The notes under the pieces: model-generated | Database searches by the model: none | The model's input: only the letters and a program-made list of their open reading frames with translations | Told to the model about the DNA's origin: nothing | Shown here: positions 42,970-54,137 of the stretch, in pieces | Layout of the letters: each line of letters begins with the position of its first letter | Numbering within the stretch: the first letter of the stretch is position 1 | NCBI GenBank assembly: GCA_029204225.1 | Contig: CM055112.1 | Span: 43,822,166 to 43,886,165, forward strand | Direction of reading: 5' to 3' | Length of the DNA: 64,000 bases | Source: Diphasiastrum complanatum | Lineage: Eukaryota > Streptophyta > Lycopodiopsida > Lycopodiales > Lycopodiaceae | Program-made: the position numbers and the translations under genes

Positions 42970-43990
42970 TAATAGGTAGTTAACATGAAATTGACGAATA
43001 TAGAGCGTGTTGTCTCTCATATAGGAATCCATGGGTTAGTGTCCTTTTAATGTAATGAAGAATTCTCTTTGCCGCTTTCCAATGAGCCGCCCTAGGCGTA
43101 GCCATGAATTGACTCAGAACACTTACATCATAGCTTATATCAGGATGAGTAGGTGGGAGATAAATCAGTGAACCACCTAATTGATGAAACAAAGTAGCAT
43201 CAACTAGCGCACTCTCAACCTGGTTAGAAAGTTTCTTACCAACCTCCACAGGTGGAGACATTGGCTTACTATTGCACATCTTGGAATGTTTCAGAATTTT
43301 ATTCACATAATTCATTTGCATGAGTGTAATACCAGCACGTCTTTGCCAAATTTTCACTAGAAAAAAAACAATAGTGCATCAAACCAAGGTCAATCATATC
43401 AAAGTTGGAGGATAGATCCTTTTTTATAGCACTAATCAAATCATCATCATTGTCTGTGATTATGAGGTCATCTACATATAACACAATCAGTGTGATGCTA
43501 GAGTCGCCAGCAAAGTAGTAAAGGTTGAAATCTGAAAAAATGTGTATCAAACTTCTAGACAAGAGATACTTATCAAAGTGGCTATAACAAGCTTGTCTCA
43601 ATCCATACGAGGCCTTCTTCAATCTGCTATGCCTTGTATCACAAACCCACTAAGTTGCTCCATGTACACTTCTTCTTAAAGCTTACCATTCAAAAAAAGA
43701 GGACTTTACATCCATTTGATGTTGACTCCTCCCAAATAATGTCGCCAAGGTAATCACCATGCAAAGTGTGTGTTCCACTTAGCCACACGAGCAAAGGTCT
43801 TCTCATAATCAATGCCCTTACTCTATGCAATAGCCTTTCACTACAAGCCTTGCCTTGTGTTTTGCAATGGTTCCATCGGTATTGTACTTCATCCTATATA
43901 TCAATTTGTTGGCAAATGGGTCTCTTTCTCTTTGGAAGATCCACTATCTCACAAAGATCCATTTATGCCCTTTGATCTTTGGCTTAATTA
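42970..43990 (-). pseudogene. Copia F3 RT fragment (copy g)
   Basis: 43622-43299 has KKASYGLRQACYSHFDKYLL and VLYVDDLIITDNDDD (YVDD intact). 43357-42980 has [34 protein letters not shown] and [14 protein letters not shown]. The degraded RT start extends to 43990. A homopolymer indel near 43365 splits the frame. RNase H is cut off at about 42975. Confidence 0.8.
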
Positions 43991-44102
43991 AGAAGCACGT
44001 CATTAACAATGTAAAAATGGTGCATCTACTACACATAGAAGATGTAAACTCAATAAGAACTTGTCTACAACAGTCGTACAACAACAGTACTCAAGCATGG
44101 AA

Positions 44103-44675
44103 GTTGCTTTGAAATCCACATTTTAGTTGGACTTTGAGTGCAAAAATATCGGCTAGCATTTGTCAATATCCACTAGGCAGCATGTTTCCACACAAACAAA
44201 TGTAGAACAAGTAAACAGTTCATCAACATCAGTGGAATGTTTTTCAGCAATAGTGGGCTAAATAGACATGGCTCTCAATTTTGGCCCACAATCCATTCCC
44301 AATCCCTTTACCTTCTTAATGTTTTATGTCATTGTTGCAAATTTTGTCTTGACTAGTATTTGTTTCTCCTCAACTTGCAAGTTCTAGACATTTTTGACCT
44401 CAATTTCTTGCTTTGAACTCTCTAAAATTAGATGTTGCAAATGCCTACGTGACTCACGATTTTCCTCTGATTTCCAAAAACGTCTTTGCAACATACCTGG
44501 GTATTATATATTCATATAAAAAGTGAGTTTCTTTAGTGGAAACCAAAATTGGGATTTCAAATAAACCATAAAAAATCTTTAATGCTCGTTCACATTTGAT
44601 TCGCACTGATAGTCTATTCGTGCATGGACTGGATATTTTCATCTGCAAAAATGGAGTTTTGTATAGAAAGAGCAA
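44103..44675. repeat. 630-bp spacer, inverted copy
   Basis: Reverse complement of 2110-2690 and 21600-22158. Start of an inverted arm that continues through chromodomain and G1 LTR to 45669. Confidence 0.7.
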
Positions 44676-45025
44676 ACATATAGATATTGTGAACCGTTTC
44701 AAATTATAAAAAAAATTGGTTCGTTAGCTGACGAACTAGATCTTCAGAACAAGACTACAGCTCACCCTGTGTTTCATGTAACCCACCTAAAATTAAGTTT
44801 ACATGAAAGTGACGTAGTTGGTTCAGAGGAAGATCTTACCCATTTGGAGACTTATCGCTTAGTGTTCGTTTGGAACCTGAAAAGGTATTCAGAACCAGAG
44901 ATAAACAATTGAGAAATTGTTCTATCTCTGAGTGCCTGATCAGGTGGAAGGGACGGACTGAGGATGATGATTCGTGGGAGTGGGTTGAAAGCATAAAGAA
45001 GAATTTCCATAGGTTTCACTTCTAG
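44676..45025 (+). pseudogene. Gypsy chromodomain fragment (copy 4, plus strand)
   Basis: Reads YRYCEPFQIIKKIGSLADEL, TAHPVFHVTHLKLSLHE, then a frameshift near 44850, then DKQLRNCSISECLIRWKGR and EDDDSWEWVES to the stop at 45025. Same integrase tail plus chromodomain as 1730-2086, and the only plus-strand copy. Confidence 0.8.
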
Positions 45026-45044
45026 AGGTTCAAGGGGGAAAGAA

Positions 45045-45669
45045 TGTTATGTTTATATCCTGTACAAGGGAATCAAAATAATTCCTGACGTGGATAGCCG
45101 GTCACTCCAGTTGTATGTGATTATTAGTTATGCTATGTCATTCCGGACATGGTCATATCAAGTAATCAATTATCATATGAGGGCCTAGACCTATAATTGG
45201 ACATAGGAGCACATGCATTGTGAATGACTACTTTAATGCAAGAATAGGAGGTCAATTGCTCAATACAGGTTGCATGGGGATCCTAGGAGGAATATTCTCT
45301 CTCCCTTGGAGAAATATATCCTATGGAAACTCGCCCATCTCCCTATTCTGCATTCAGTTTCTTGAACCAGTTTCTCCTCTCCTCTCTTGTGTTCTTCACT
45401 TTGGCTTGGAGGTGGATTGGGTAGGGTATTGACTAGCCTGTCCATATTGATTGAATGCTTCATCCTCCACAGGTGTCCTTTTGGTTTGCATGTGACAGGA
45501 TTCTTGAAGATCTTCACTTGGCGATCATTATAGCAATGATTCCATGTTCTATCTGAGTATCTAATTGATTTGTCTGGTTGTCTGCTCATCGCTTACGCTA
45601 CCACCGCACATTAGAGGCTCTTACATTATGTTCTTGTGTTCGCCTACTAAGTCACCAATAGTGCATGCA
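45045..45669 (+). repeat. Gypsy G1 LTR, 625 bp, full length
   Basis: Starts TGTTATG directly after the PPT (45028-45044) and ends TGCATGCA. It has the same length as the inverted copy at 20588-21212. No second LTR of this element is present downstream. Confidence 0.8.
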
Positions 45670-45825
45670 CCGGGAGAATTGAATAGATTGATTGTCCAAT
45701 TTCTCCGACAAGGAGCACTTGCATGGTGTTTGACTGCTATAATACAAGAATAGAAGATCAATGGCTTAATATCGATTGCATAAGGATCCTAAGAGGAATA
45801 TTCTCTCCTCTTGGAGAGAATAAAT

Positions 45826-46099
45826 ACTTAGAATTTGCTTTGCACAGGAACACAGATCATGCTACACAGTAGCACAAACAGAAAACACTCTCCATAGCAA
45901 ACTCACATAGCAACTGTATATCTTAAAATGAAATTACAATGTACATATAGTTGTTCACTCAGGCAACCCATGCATGACCCAGGTTGTTGTTGGCGGGACG
46001 CATGTCCCATCGACTTGCCTCATGGCAGGGCCAACTGATCCTTATCAACTGATAGGACCCACAATACAGTAGCACAGTGATTCTACTTTAAGTCTAACT
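45826..46099 (-). repeat. F2 copy 2, 3-prime LTR
   Basis: 274 bp, bounded by the TAAAT duplication and the PPT (AAGGGGGAG on the minus strand, 46100-46108). Confidence 0.85.
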
Positions 46100-46295
46100 C
46101 TCCCCCTTAAAGTAGAGTCTACTTTATACAGTCATATACATAGCTTTAAAGTTAACAAACTTTAAGTACAAAAAGCTTTGAAGTACAAGTGGCTCAGTGA
46201 AAATATCAGCTGGTATTCGGCAGCCTCTCACATATAAAGTGATATCGAATCTCAATGTGTTTAGTTCTTGCATGGAACACTGTATTCTTTGCTAG

Positions 46296-46736
46296 CTAAA
46301 TGCCACTCTGACTATCGCTATGTAATGTCGTGGGATTTTTTTGCTTCATACCAACTTCTTCGAAGATCTGTCTCAACCATATAGCTTCATGTGCTGCACT
46401 ACACATTGCCTTATACTCTGCTTCAGTGGTGGAAAGAGCAATTGTACTTTGCTTTTTACTAGACCAGGAAAAGCAACTACCACAAAACTGGAATACATAC
46501 CCTGTGGTGGATCTACGATCATCATAGTCACTTCCCCAATCTGCATCCACATAGTCACACAACTCAGGTAAACCATCATGCTTCCTATAAATCAAGCCAT
46601 AATTTGAAGTGCCTTTCACATAATGCAAAATGCGTTTAGCTGCCTTCCAATGCGTTTCCATAGGTGCTGCCATAAACTGACTTACAATGCCAACAACATA
46701 GCATATATCTGGTCTAGTTGTGGTAAGGTAAATCAA
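46296..46736 (-). pseudogene. F2 copy 2 RT C-terminus and RNase H
   Basis: 146 codons matching copy 1: TTTRPDICYVVGIVSQFM, YVDADWGSDYDDRRSTTGY, STTEAEYKAM, ending HSDSQSGI at a stop. The last part, including the ADIFTKPL region, is deleted or shifted between 46140 and 46296. Confidence 0.85.
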
Positions 46737-46840
46737 GCTCCCTGCCTATACAGTGTAGCATCAAATGACTGTGACTCATCAAGGTTGGAAAGCTTTTTAC
46801 CTGATTCAATAAGAGTATTCACTGGTTTGCAATCCTGAAC

Positions 46841-47557
46841 CTAAACCTGTGCAACAACTCTTTGACATACTTCACCTGTGTTAAACCCACTTTGTGTCCT
46901 TTTTGCCACGCCAAGGCAATAATGCATCAGGCTGAGATCTGTCATCTCGAATTGTTCCATGAGGTCTTTCTTGATCAGATCTATCATCTCTTGATTATTT
47001 TTCGTAATAATCAAGTCATCAACATAAAGAGCAATCAAAGCAACCATACCATCAAAGCATAAGACATATAGACTTGGATTAGAATGTGTTCTCACCATCT
47101 CCTTTGAACGAAAGTAGGCATCAATCCTGCTATACCACGCACGTGGTGCCTGTTTAAGACCATAAAGTGCTTTCTTCAAGTGACATACTTTATTTTCCTC
47201 TCCCTTCGTTACAAAGCCTTCAGGTTGATCCATGAACACCTCTTCCTCTAACTCACTATTTAGAAAAGCAGATTTCACATCCATCTGATGCAAAGGCCAA
47301 CCAAAATGTGAAGCTAAAGCAACAAGTAGACATAGAGTATTCCACTTACATACTGGCGCAAAGGTCTCCTCATAGTCAATGACTTTACTTTGTGCATACC
47401 CTTTGATCACCAATCTTGCCTTGTGCTTTGCTATACTTCCATCTGCATGATACTTAGTCATGTATATCAATTTGCAACTAATGGGTTTCTTGCCAACTGG
47501 TGGTTCTACTAAGTCCCATGTGCTATGTTTAGCAATTGACTCCATCTCCTCTCCCAT
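46841..47557 (-). pseudogene. F2 copy 2 reverse transcriptase
   Basis: A single 238-codon frame runs from STWDLVEPPVGKKPISCKL through ETFAPVCKWNTLCLLVALA, QMDVKSAFLNSELEEEVF, LKKALYGLKQAPRAWYSRI and LYVDDLIITKNN (YVDD kept) to LMHYCLGV, where a frameshift occurs. It is longer than the copy 1 counterpart. Sub-family changes such as GCKWVY to SCKLIY suggest neutral decay. Confidence 0.85.
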
Positions 47558-48775
47558 GGCCTTGACCCAAATGTCATCATCCTTCGCTTCACCATAAGTT
47601 GAAGGTTCTTTGTTTTGAATAATGCTAGATAGGAGAGCATAATTTGCTTCATACCCTTCAGGTTGTGTCTTCTCTCTTGTTGATCTTCATAGCTCTCTCT
47701 GGCTAGATGATCCTGGAAAGTCATCCACGTTGTAGCTCTCCAACAATCTCTCAAGCCACTTAGGAAGCTTCCTGTCAGATGATCGGCTTCCTGGTGAAAA
47801 TGTATCCCACGATACATCCTTCTCCTTGCGTTTGTCACCTGCAACTTCAATCCTTCTTGCACCAAAAGGTTTGTCTCTACCTCTCCAACCTGTCCCTTGA
47901 GGTTGAGTAGTAGTATCTTGAGATGTATCCTTTTTTTCATCACTTGGAAGGTCAATGAATGGATCATCATCAGGTGGTATCCTCACTATACCATCTTTCC
48001 CACTGGATGTATCTATCTTCTCAACATCCTCGTTTTCATACATCTTGGATTCATCAAAGATAACATCACGACTTACATGGATTTTGTTTTCCACTGGATC
48101 AAAACATCTATAGCCCTTCACATGGTCATCACATCTTAGGAATATGCACTTGATAGCTTTTACATCAAGTTTACGTCTCTCTTTTGTAGGAACGTGTACA
48201 AAGACCTTACATCCAAAGATTCACAAGTGGTTCACCTTTGCCTGCTTCTTCGTGAATGCTTCCTCAGGTGTTATCTTTGGTATGGCAATGGTAGGACTTC
48301 TATTTTGAAGATAGACTGCCGTACTGCATGCTTCTGACCAAGATCCTTTTGGCAGTTTCATCTCAACTAGCATAGATCTGGCACTTTCCACAATTGTACG
48401 ATTCTTGCGCTCAGCTACACCATTGAGAGCAGGAGTATGAGCTTGTGTAAATTGTGTTTTAATCCCACATTGATCACAAAGATCATTGAAGTCATTAGAC
48501 TTGTACTCACCTCCACTATCTATCTTATAACTTTGATCTTCCTACCTGTCTAATTTTCGACCAATGCTTTGAAGCTCTTGAAGTTGTCAAATGCATCTGA
48601 TTTCTTCTTCAAGAAATAGATCCACGTCTTATGTGACATATCATCAATAAAGGTCATGAAATAGAAGGCTTTACCCAAGGATGTGGTCCTCTTAGGCCCA
48701 CATAAATCTGTGTGGATTAAATCCAGGATGTTCTTTGCTCTTGCAAGACCACCTTTATTGAACTTATCTCAATGA
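47509..48775 (-). pseudogene. F2 copy 2 integrase core and C-terminal region
   Basis: Pieces in several frames: first catalytic Asp kept (LIHTDLCGP at about 48700), a 1-bp deletion at the second catalytic motif near 48520, the Glu region (ALNGV...ERKNR) near 48410, and the C-terminal part 48121-47687 with KGYRCFDPVENKIHV and DVIFDESKMYE. Not functional. Confidence 0.8.
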
Positions 48776-49455
48776 TGCTTCCCATATACACAAGATTCGC
48801 ACATCGATTTCAAGTGATCTTCTATGGTAGGCAATCCTGTTACCATCTCCAATCTTCTCATCAAACTGAGGCTTCCCAAGTTCAAGTGACCAAGCCTCTT
48901 ATGCCACAACTCAGTTTGCGATGGAATGCACGATACAAGTCCATGTTGCCTCTTAATTGTAGCATTCAACCTATACAATTTTGTATTGGGCTCCCTTAAT
49001 CCATCCGCAATAACCTTGAACTTTTGGTTCACATCTTTCACAAAGCAACAATCATGGGCAAATTCTACTTTTAACTTTTGATCAGTAATGACTCCAACAG
49101 AAAGTAGATTTTTCTTCAAACCTGGTACGTAAAGTACCTCCCTGATTATCCTGCTTTTTCCATCAGGTAGTTGGATTGAAACAGTGCCTATCCCCTTGAT
49201 CTTGTACACCTCACCATTTGCTTGTGAAACGGATGTTCCATTATCCAACACTTTCAAGCTACTAAACCAATTGTTGTTACCTGTCATGTGTCTTGTGGCT
49301 CCCGAGTCAATATACCATGCTTGATCATCTTGATTAGATGAAAATGCATATATGAAGATGCTAGAGTCTTCAAACTCACCCTCATCAACAAGGTTACCTG
49401 CTTGTTTTGGTTTCCCCTTGGCTTGTTCCACTAGGAATTTGCGACATTCACTCAT
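48769..49455 (-). pseudogene. F2 copy 2 protease and integrase zinc domain
   Basis: An open frame of 228 codons: protease YIDSGATRHMTGN at about residue 49, pre-integrase VLYVPGLKKNLLSVGVI, then WHKRLGHLNLGSL and CESCVYGK (HHCC ligands). It links protease to integrase, which copy 1 no longer does. Confidence 0.85.
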
Positions 49456-50191
49456 CCAATAGCCCTTTTTACCACAATAGAAGCACTTGCCTTTCTTCTT
49501 GGTCTTACTGGAAGATCTCTCATCCTCTTGAGTCTTGGCAAATTGTTGTTTAGATTCTTCTTGCCCTTGCCCTTGCCTTGTTTTTGGCGTGTCGCAAGTG
49601 CTTGATCGTCAGTATTTTGACGTCTAGTTTTCACCATTTCTCGCCATTGCTCTTCCTGCATCAAGATTCCTGTGAGCTCGACAAAGGTTGGCAATCTTTC
49701 TCTTGATGCTATTCTGCTCACAAACATCTAATAGGGTTCTGCAATGCCGCACAATGCATAGTGCACCAGCTCCATGTCACGTATGCGCTCACCAATAGAA
49801 TGCAGTTCATCCCTCATTGTCTTGATTCTGGTCATGTACGTCTGAATGTGCTCTCCTTGCTCCATGCGGGCACTATTCAGCTTTGACTTCATAAACATGA
49901 TTCTTGACGGATTTGACGTCTCGAACTGCTCCTTTAGCACATCCCATGTCTGTCTGGGTGTAACAGCATCCCAAATGTGGGTAATGATGTGAAGGTCAAA
50001 GCTTTCCTCATCTTTTTATTGAACACTTTGATATTCGTTTCATTTGGCGACCTTCTCTCATCACCCGTGATGACTTTCCACACATCTTTCCCCATCATTA
50101 TGTTTTTCATTTTGAATTTCCACATTGCATAGTTGGAAATCCCGTCCAATTTGCTACTTTCACTCAAAATGGACTCTCCCATGTTTGCCAT
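49441..50191 (-). pseudogene. F2 copy 2 gag
   Basis: Starts MANMGESILSESSKLDGISN at 50191, then MWKFKMKNIMMGKDVW, a small deletion near 49990, LKEQFETSNPSRIMFMKSKL, GEHIQTYMTRIKTMRDELHSIG, and the basic linker. In the zinc knuckle (CFYCGKKGYWMSEC) the zinc-binding His is Tyr (codon 49459-49461), a C-to-T change. Several frameshifts. Confidence 0.85.
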
Positions 50192-51491
50192 CGCAAAACT
50201 GCTTGAAACTTTTGCCGTAGGCTAAAAGTAGTATGTCGAGGCCAACAGTGATGTCAGAAGTTGAAAATAATGACCTACACTTTTTCCCTTACCAGGCCAC
50301 TCACCGCTTTTCCACCAATTTGAAAGCCAAATTGGCATCGCATTTCGAAATGCGCTTAGTCGTCAACTCCCAACTACGTGCCCAGTGGAATGGCGAAATC
50401 ACTTATGGCGCACTCCGGACACTTTCTCCACTGCAATCACTCTATTTTGTTGTACCGTACTTGCAGCTACAGTCCAAGTGCCCTTCGTTTGGAGGTTATA
50501 ACCTTTCGTTTGGGTCAAAACGGGTAAAGGACCCAAAAATAGGGACTTTTCTAGTTTTTGAACTGTTTTTTCACCTTGGAGAAACTTCACACTTCACTTG
50601 TGAAGGGACCCAACTCCAATTTCAGTATAAAGTTTTTAATGAAGTTGAAGGCCAAAATGCACTTCACTTCTTCAGGGCCCTCTTCAACAACCCTTCAGAC
50701 TCCATCCAATGGTTGATTATGATCTAACTGTGGATATCCCTTTTGGATAGTACGAACTGAGCCGTTGATCTTGTAGCTTCTCTATCCAACGGATCTGAGC
50801 ACTCTTGTGCACTAATGGAGAGTCTTGTAAGCGCTACCCACTTCAAAACACTATGCCATTTGCTTGGTTCCACGTGCGAACTGAGTCGCGACCTCCCTGC
50901 TCGCGGCCAGCTTCCCTCTCTCTACCCCAAGGTTTTAGCTATGGCATCCCTCAGCCATCTTTCTCCCTCTCTAGATTGCGGCTGCCCACGGCCTCTTCAA
51001 AACTGATTTGCACTGCTAGGGCACCCTCCTCTAAGTTTTTACAGCTTGCAAAACGGATAAGTATAGAGAAAAATCTCTGATTTTGTGCTCCCAAACCCCA
51101 GACCAGGGTTTTTCACACAAATCTGTTCTTGGCTTCCAATTCACAGTGTTTTGACAAGCCTATCCTCTTGCTCTGAGGTAGCCCTACTACTAGAACTGTG
51201 ATGCTTCAATTTTTTTGTCAAACGGTGTCCAATTGAATGCACACTGACTGCAAACACCAAATAGCCTGCTCGGAATTTCAAAATTCCGTTTGTTGAGGTT
51301 CTGATTCAGCCAACAACTCTTGTCTCTAAATCCTCACACAGTCTCAAGCTCACCAAGCTTCTGTGTGCTAAACTCTCTACAACAGCGTTTCTCCTTCCGT
51401 CTTCAACCCGCCGTAAACCCCGAACTCTCAGAAGACACTTCTCCCGAAGCTCTCTTCAACGACGATGTTGTACTGTGTACACTCCTTGTAT
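50192..51491 (-). other. F2 copy 2 leader (5-prime UTR)
   Basis: 1.3 kb between PBS and gag. No conserved coding region on the element strand. A 164-codon frame on the opposite strand (50233-50727) is open but has no counterpart in known elements, so I regard it as fortuitous. Confidence 0.6.
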
Positions 51492-51504
51492 GGCTTTGAT
51501 ACTA
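51492..51504 (-). other. F2 copy 2 primer-binding site (two mismatches)
   Basis: The minus strand reads TAGTATCAAAGCC immediately after the LTR. It differs from the initiator-Met complement TGGTATCAGAGCC by two G-to-A changes. Confidence 0.8.
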
Positions 51505-51778
51505 ACTTAGAATTTGCTTTGCACAGGAACACGGATCATGCTACATAGTAACAAAGACAGAAAACACTTTCCACATCAAGATCACATAGCAACTGTATAT
51601 CTCAAAATGAAATTACACTATACATATAGTTGTTCACTCAGGCAACCCATGCATGACCCAGGTTGTCGTTGGCGGGACACGTGTCTCGTCGACTTGCCTC
51701 GTGGCAAGGCCAACTGATCCTTATCAACTGATAGGACCCACAGTACAATAGCACAGTGATTCTACTTTAATTCTAGCT
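51505..51778 (-). repeat. F2 copy 2, 5-prime LTR
   Basis: 274 bp, bounded by PBS and the TAAAT duplication at 51779-51783. Confidence 0.85.
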
Positions 51779-51861
51779 TAAATACCATGGAAGCTCGCCC
51801 ATCTCCCTATTGGAATTTCAAATTCTTGAGCCAGTTTCCTCTCCTCTCTTGTATTCATTCA

Positions 51862-52452
51862 CTATGGCTTGGGCCTGGGTGAAGTGGTTAGGGTGTTGAG
51901 TAGCCTCTTCATGTTGGTTGGGTGGTTTATGCTCCACATGTGTCCTGTTGGTTTGCATGTGACAGGATTCTTGAAGATCTTCAGTTGGCGATTGTTATAT
52001 AGGGAGGCAATTCTCGACACTGCAATTGCTTTCGAAAAAGCAAAGCTCCTTGAATGAGCCTTTTTCTCAGTCTTGAACAATATCTTGGAATCGTCGTCTT
52101 CATCATAGTAATTATCACGTATTTGACCAAGCATTTTTGGTTCACTAAATGGAGCTACACCTTTATTTCTAGACATGACCAAGCATAGTTTATCACCTCT
52201 TGTGATGATAGCCCACTGATATGCCTTGTATGAATGATAACTAATCTTTTCAGAAAATTTCGCTACAACAATTTTTTTTGGCTGTGGATTATCATGGACG
52301 GTGGAGACTTTTGCGGGTGAGTCACCCTCACCTCTGGGATGACCAGTCCTCCGCTTCTTATGTGTCGCCTTAGGAGTAACAAATCCCTCTAAGACTTGAA
52401 ATTTGATCTTTTGTGTGGGTTTGCTATTACAATAACGATAAACATGAGAAAG
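51862..52452 (-). CDS. Unrecognised conserved ORF beside the GATAC array (longest copy)
   Basis: An open frame of 196 codons starts after a TAA at 52453-52455. The first ATG is at 52182, so the N-terminal 90 codons lack a start and may continue from an upstream exon. Visible features: basic stretch TPKATHKKRRTGHPRGEGD, then KKIVVAKFSEKISYHSYKAY, WAIITRGDKLCLVMSRN, KGVAPFSEPKMLGQIRDN, an acidic YYDEDDDSKILF, and a C-terminal part reading through G1-LTR-like sequence. The same frame stays open in the copy at 6971-7291; a short plus-strand scrap is at 57854-57928. No known domain recognised. It might be a retroelement accessory ORF or captured host exon. Confidence 0.4.
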   Translation of the reverse strand, partial: LSHVYRYCNSKPTQKIKFQVLEGFVTPKATHKKRRTGHPRGEGDSPAKVSTVHDNPQPKKIVVAKFSEKISYHSYKAYQWAIITRGDKLCLVMSRNKGVAPFSEPKMLGQIRDNYYDEDDDSKILFKTEKKAHSRSFAFSKAIAVSRIASLYNNRQLKIFKNPVTCKPTGHMWSINHPTNMKRLLNTLTTSPRPKP

Positions 52453-52604
52453 TTACCAAACAGTCATAAAATTCTCTTTTGAGTCGGTTGTTTTCAATAT
52501 AGAATACGCATGCGAACTAGTTTTGCTAAAAATAAAGAGAAAGTAGATGGAAAATTGTCAAAATATGCATCTAGAAAACAATAATTTCTCTTAGTTTGTC
52601 ACTA

Positions 52605-53120
52605 AAATATGTCAATTTGATTCGACAGATCGATACCTGGTATCGATTTGTTGTATCAAACTGACAAATGATACGGAAAATCGATATCCGGTATCAATCT
52701 ATAGTATCAAATTCACAAATGATACTAGACATCGATACCAAGTATCGATCTTTGGTATCATTTGTTTGATACGTGAAATCGATACTGGGTATCGTTCTTC
52801 CTTATCAAATTGAAAAAAATGATACGAGAAATCGATACCCCATATAGATCTCTCGTATCATTTGTCAATTTGATATGGCAGATCGATATCCGGTATTGAT
52901 TTCTCGGTATCGATTCCTCATATGACTTTTAAATTTGATAGGGCAGATCAATACCCGGTATCGATTTGCCGTACCATCTACAAATGACTCTATTATTACG
53001 GAAAGTCATTTTTTTACAAATGATACCATAGGTTGATACGCGGTATTGACCTGTCCTATCATTGGCAATATATGATACCCGAGAACGATCCCACATATCG
53101 ATGTCTGGTATGAAGGATGC
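52605..53120. repeat. GATAC palindromic minisatellite (copy 3, inverted)
   Basis: The same 51-bp dyad units (GATAC or GATAT cores at 52632, 52683 and 52734). Reverse orientation relative to 6379-6825 and 37255-37775, with matching flanks on both sides. Confidence 0.8.
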
Positions 53121-53149
53121 TCAAAATTATTATTCAGAAATGTTTAAAT

Positions 53150-53842
53150 TAAATTGATGGTTTTGACACACAAATTCTATATCATTTTAAGAATCGCAAA
53201 AGAGCCAAGTGACAAAAAAATGAGTTGTTACTGAATATCGATTTATTTTAGAAGTTTTGTGTAAGGTTTGTCTTTTCAAGAAAAATGCATTTCTTGGTGA
53301 AATGATTTCAGTTTCCAACATAAATTTTTCATTGTAAAAAGGGATGGCAAGACATTGCTATTTGCTCTGCTTGCTAGCTTCTAGAGACTAGGTTGTTATT
53401 TCTTTTGTTTATTCCAGAACGTATTATTGTTGGAGCTTTGCCAAATCATTTGGAGGTGCATTATGTAGTCGCAATGTCGCAAGCAAATTATGGCAACAAA
53501 ACCCGTAATAAACCGTGAACAACTTCCCTAAAGCTAATCAGTGCGTTCATATACCATAGTCCATTGCAACAGTACAGAACAAGTAGCTATAACTCATATA
53601 TTTTGACAGGAATTGAAGATATTTCTCATGATCGTAATATGTCTGTTAGGGCTTTTTGGCCATAACAATGGACATTGTAAATATGTGGTTGTTAATGTAA
53701 GTATAGGATTGTTGGTTAATATGTAAGTAGTTATGTTGTAAGGTCTTCATGTTAGGAGACATTGTGGTAGGACAATTATGAAGTTAAAGTTGATAGGCTA
53801 GTTAGCGTATAGTCATATTCGGAAGGAAGTCGAATAGTTCGT
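53150..53842 (+). repeat. Shared flank and G2 LTR start
   Basis: 53150-53640 is the inverse of 5870-6370. At 53643 TGTTAGGG starts a plus-strand G2 LTR, which is lost at 53842, where unique sequence begins. Confidence 0.65.
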
Positions 53843-53850
53843 CAGCGAGG

Positions 53851-53976
53851 ATGTCTCGGGTTCGTGTAAGGAAGCGGTGGGTTCCTCGGCAAAGAACATC
53901 CAATGAAGAGGATGGCATTTCAGAAATAGCGCACAATGAGCAAATAGAATCTATTGAGAATATTACATTGTTTTGA
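53851..53976 (+). CDS. Small Arg-rich ORF, unrecognised
   Basis: A 41-codon frame starts MSRVRVRKRWVPRQR and ends acidic. It lies at the very start of the unique segment that replaces G2 LTR sequence at 53842. It is too short to judge; it could be an upstream exon of the fragment at 54138-54676 or chance. Confidence 0.2.
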   Translation: MSRVRVRKRWVPRQRTSNEEDGISEIAHNEQIESIENITLF

Positions 53977-54137
53977 AGTATAGTGGTATAATCTATTTGA
54001 TTACTATAAATAGACTTTATTTGATACAATATTAAAATCATGTCTATTTTTGAAAAACTTTTCCTTATGTAAGACCATTTTATCTCATTTTCAAGCACAC
54101 ATTTTTCTTGCTCTCTTGGCTTTCTTAGTTTCGGTAA

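Larger units (their letters stand above)
45826..51778 (-). mobile_element. Copia family F2, copy 2 (full length, 5953 bp)
   Basis: Two 274-bp LTRs (45826-46099 and 51505-51778) are flanked by TAAAT (45821-45825 and 51779-51783). By eye the LTRs differ at about 24 of 274 positions. The flanks are the two halves of a diverged G1-like LTR, so the element landed in an older LTR. PBS, PPT and all Copia domains are recognisable, but frameshifts and stops are numerous. In element orientation the LTR ends are AG...GT, not TG...CA. Confidence 0.9.

Noticed and set aside
50233-50727. 164-codon plus-strand ORF
   Set aside because: Lies antisense in the leader of the F2 Copia, has no motif, and I see no second copy to compare.
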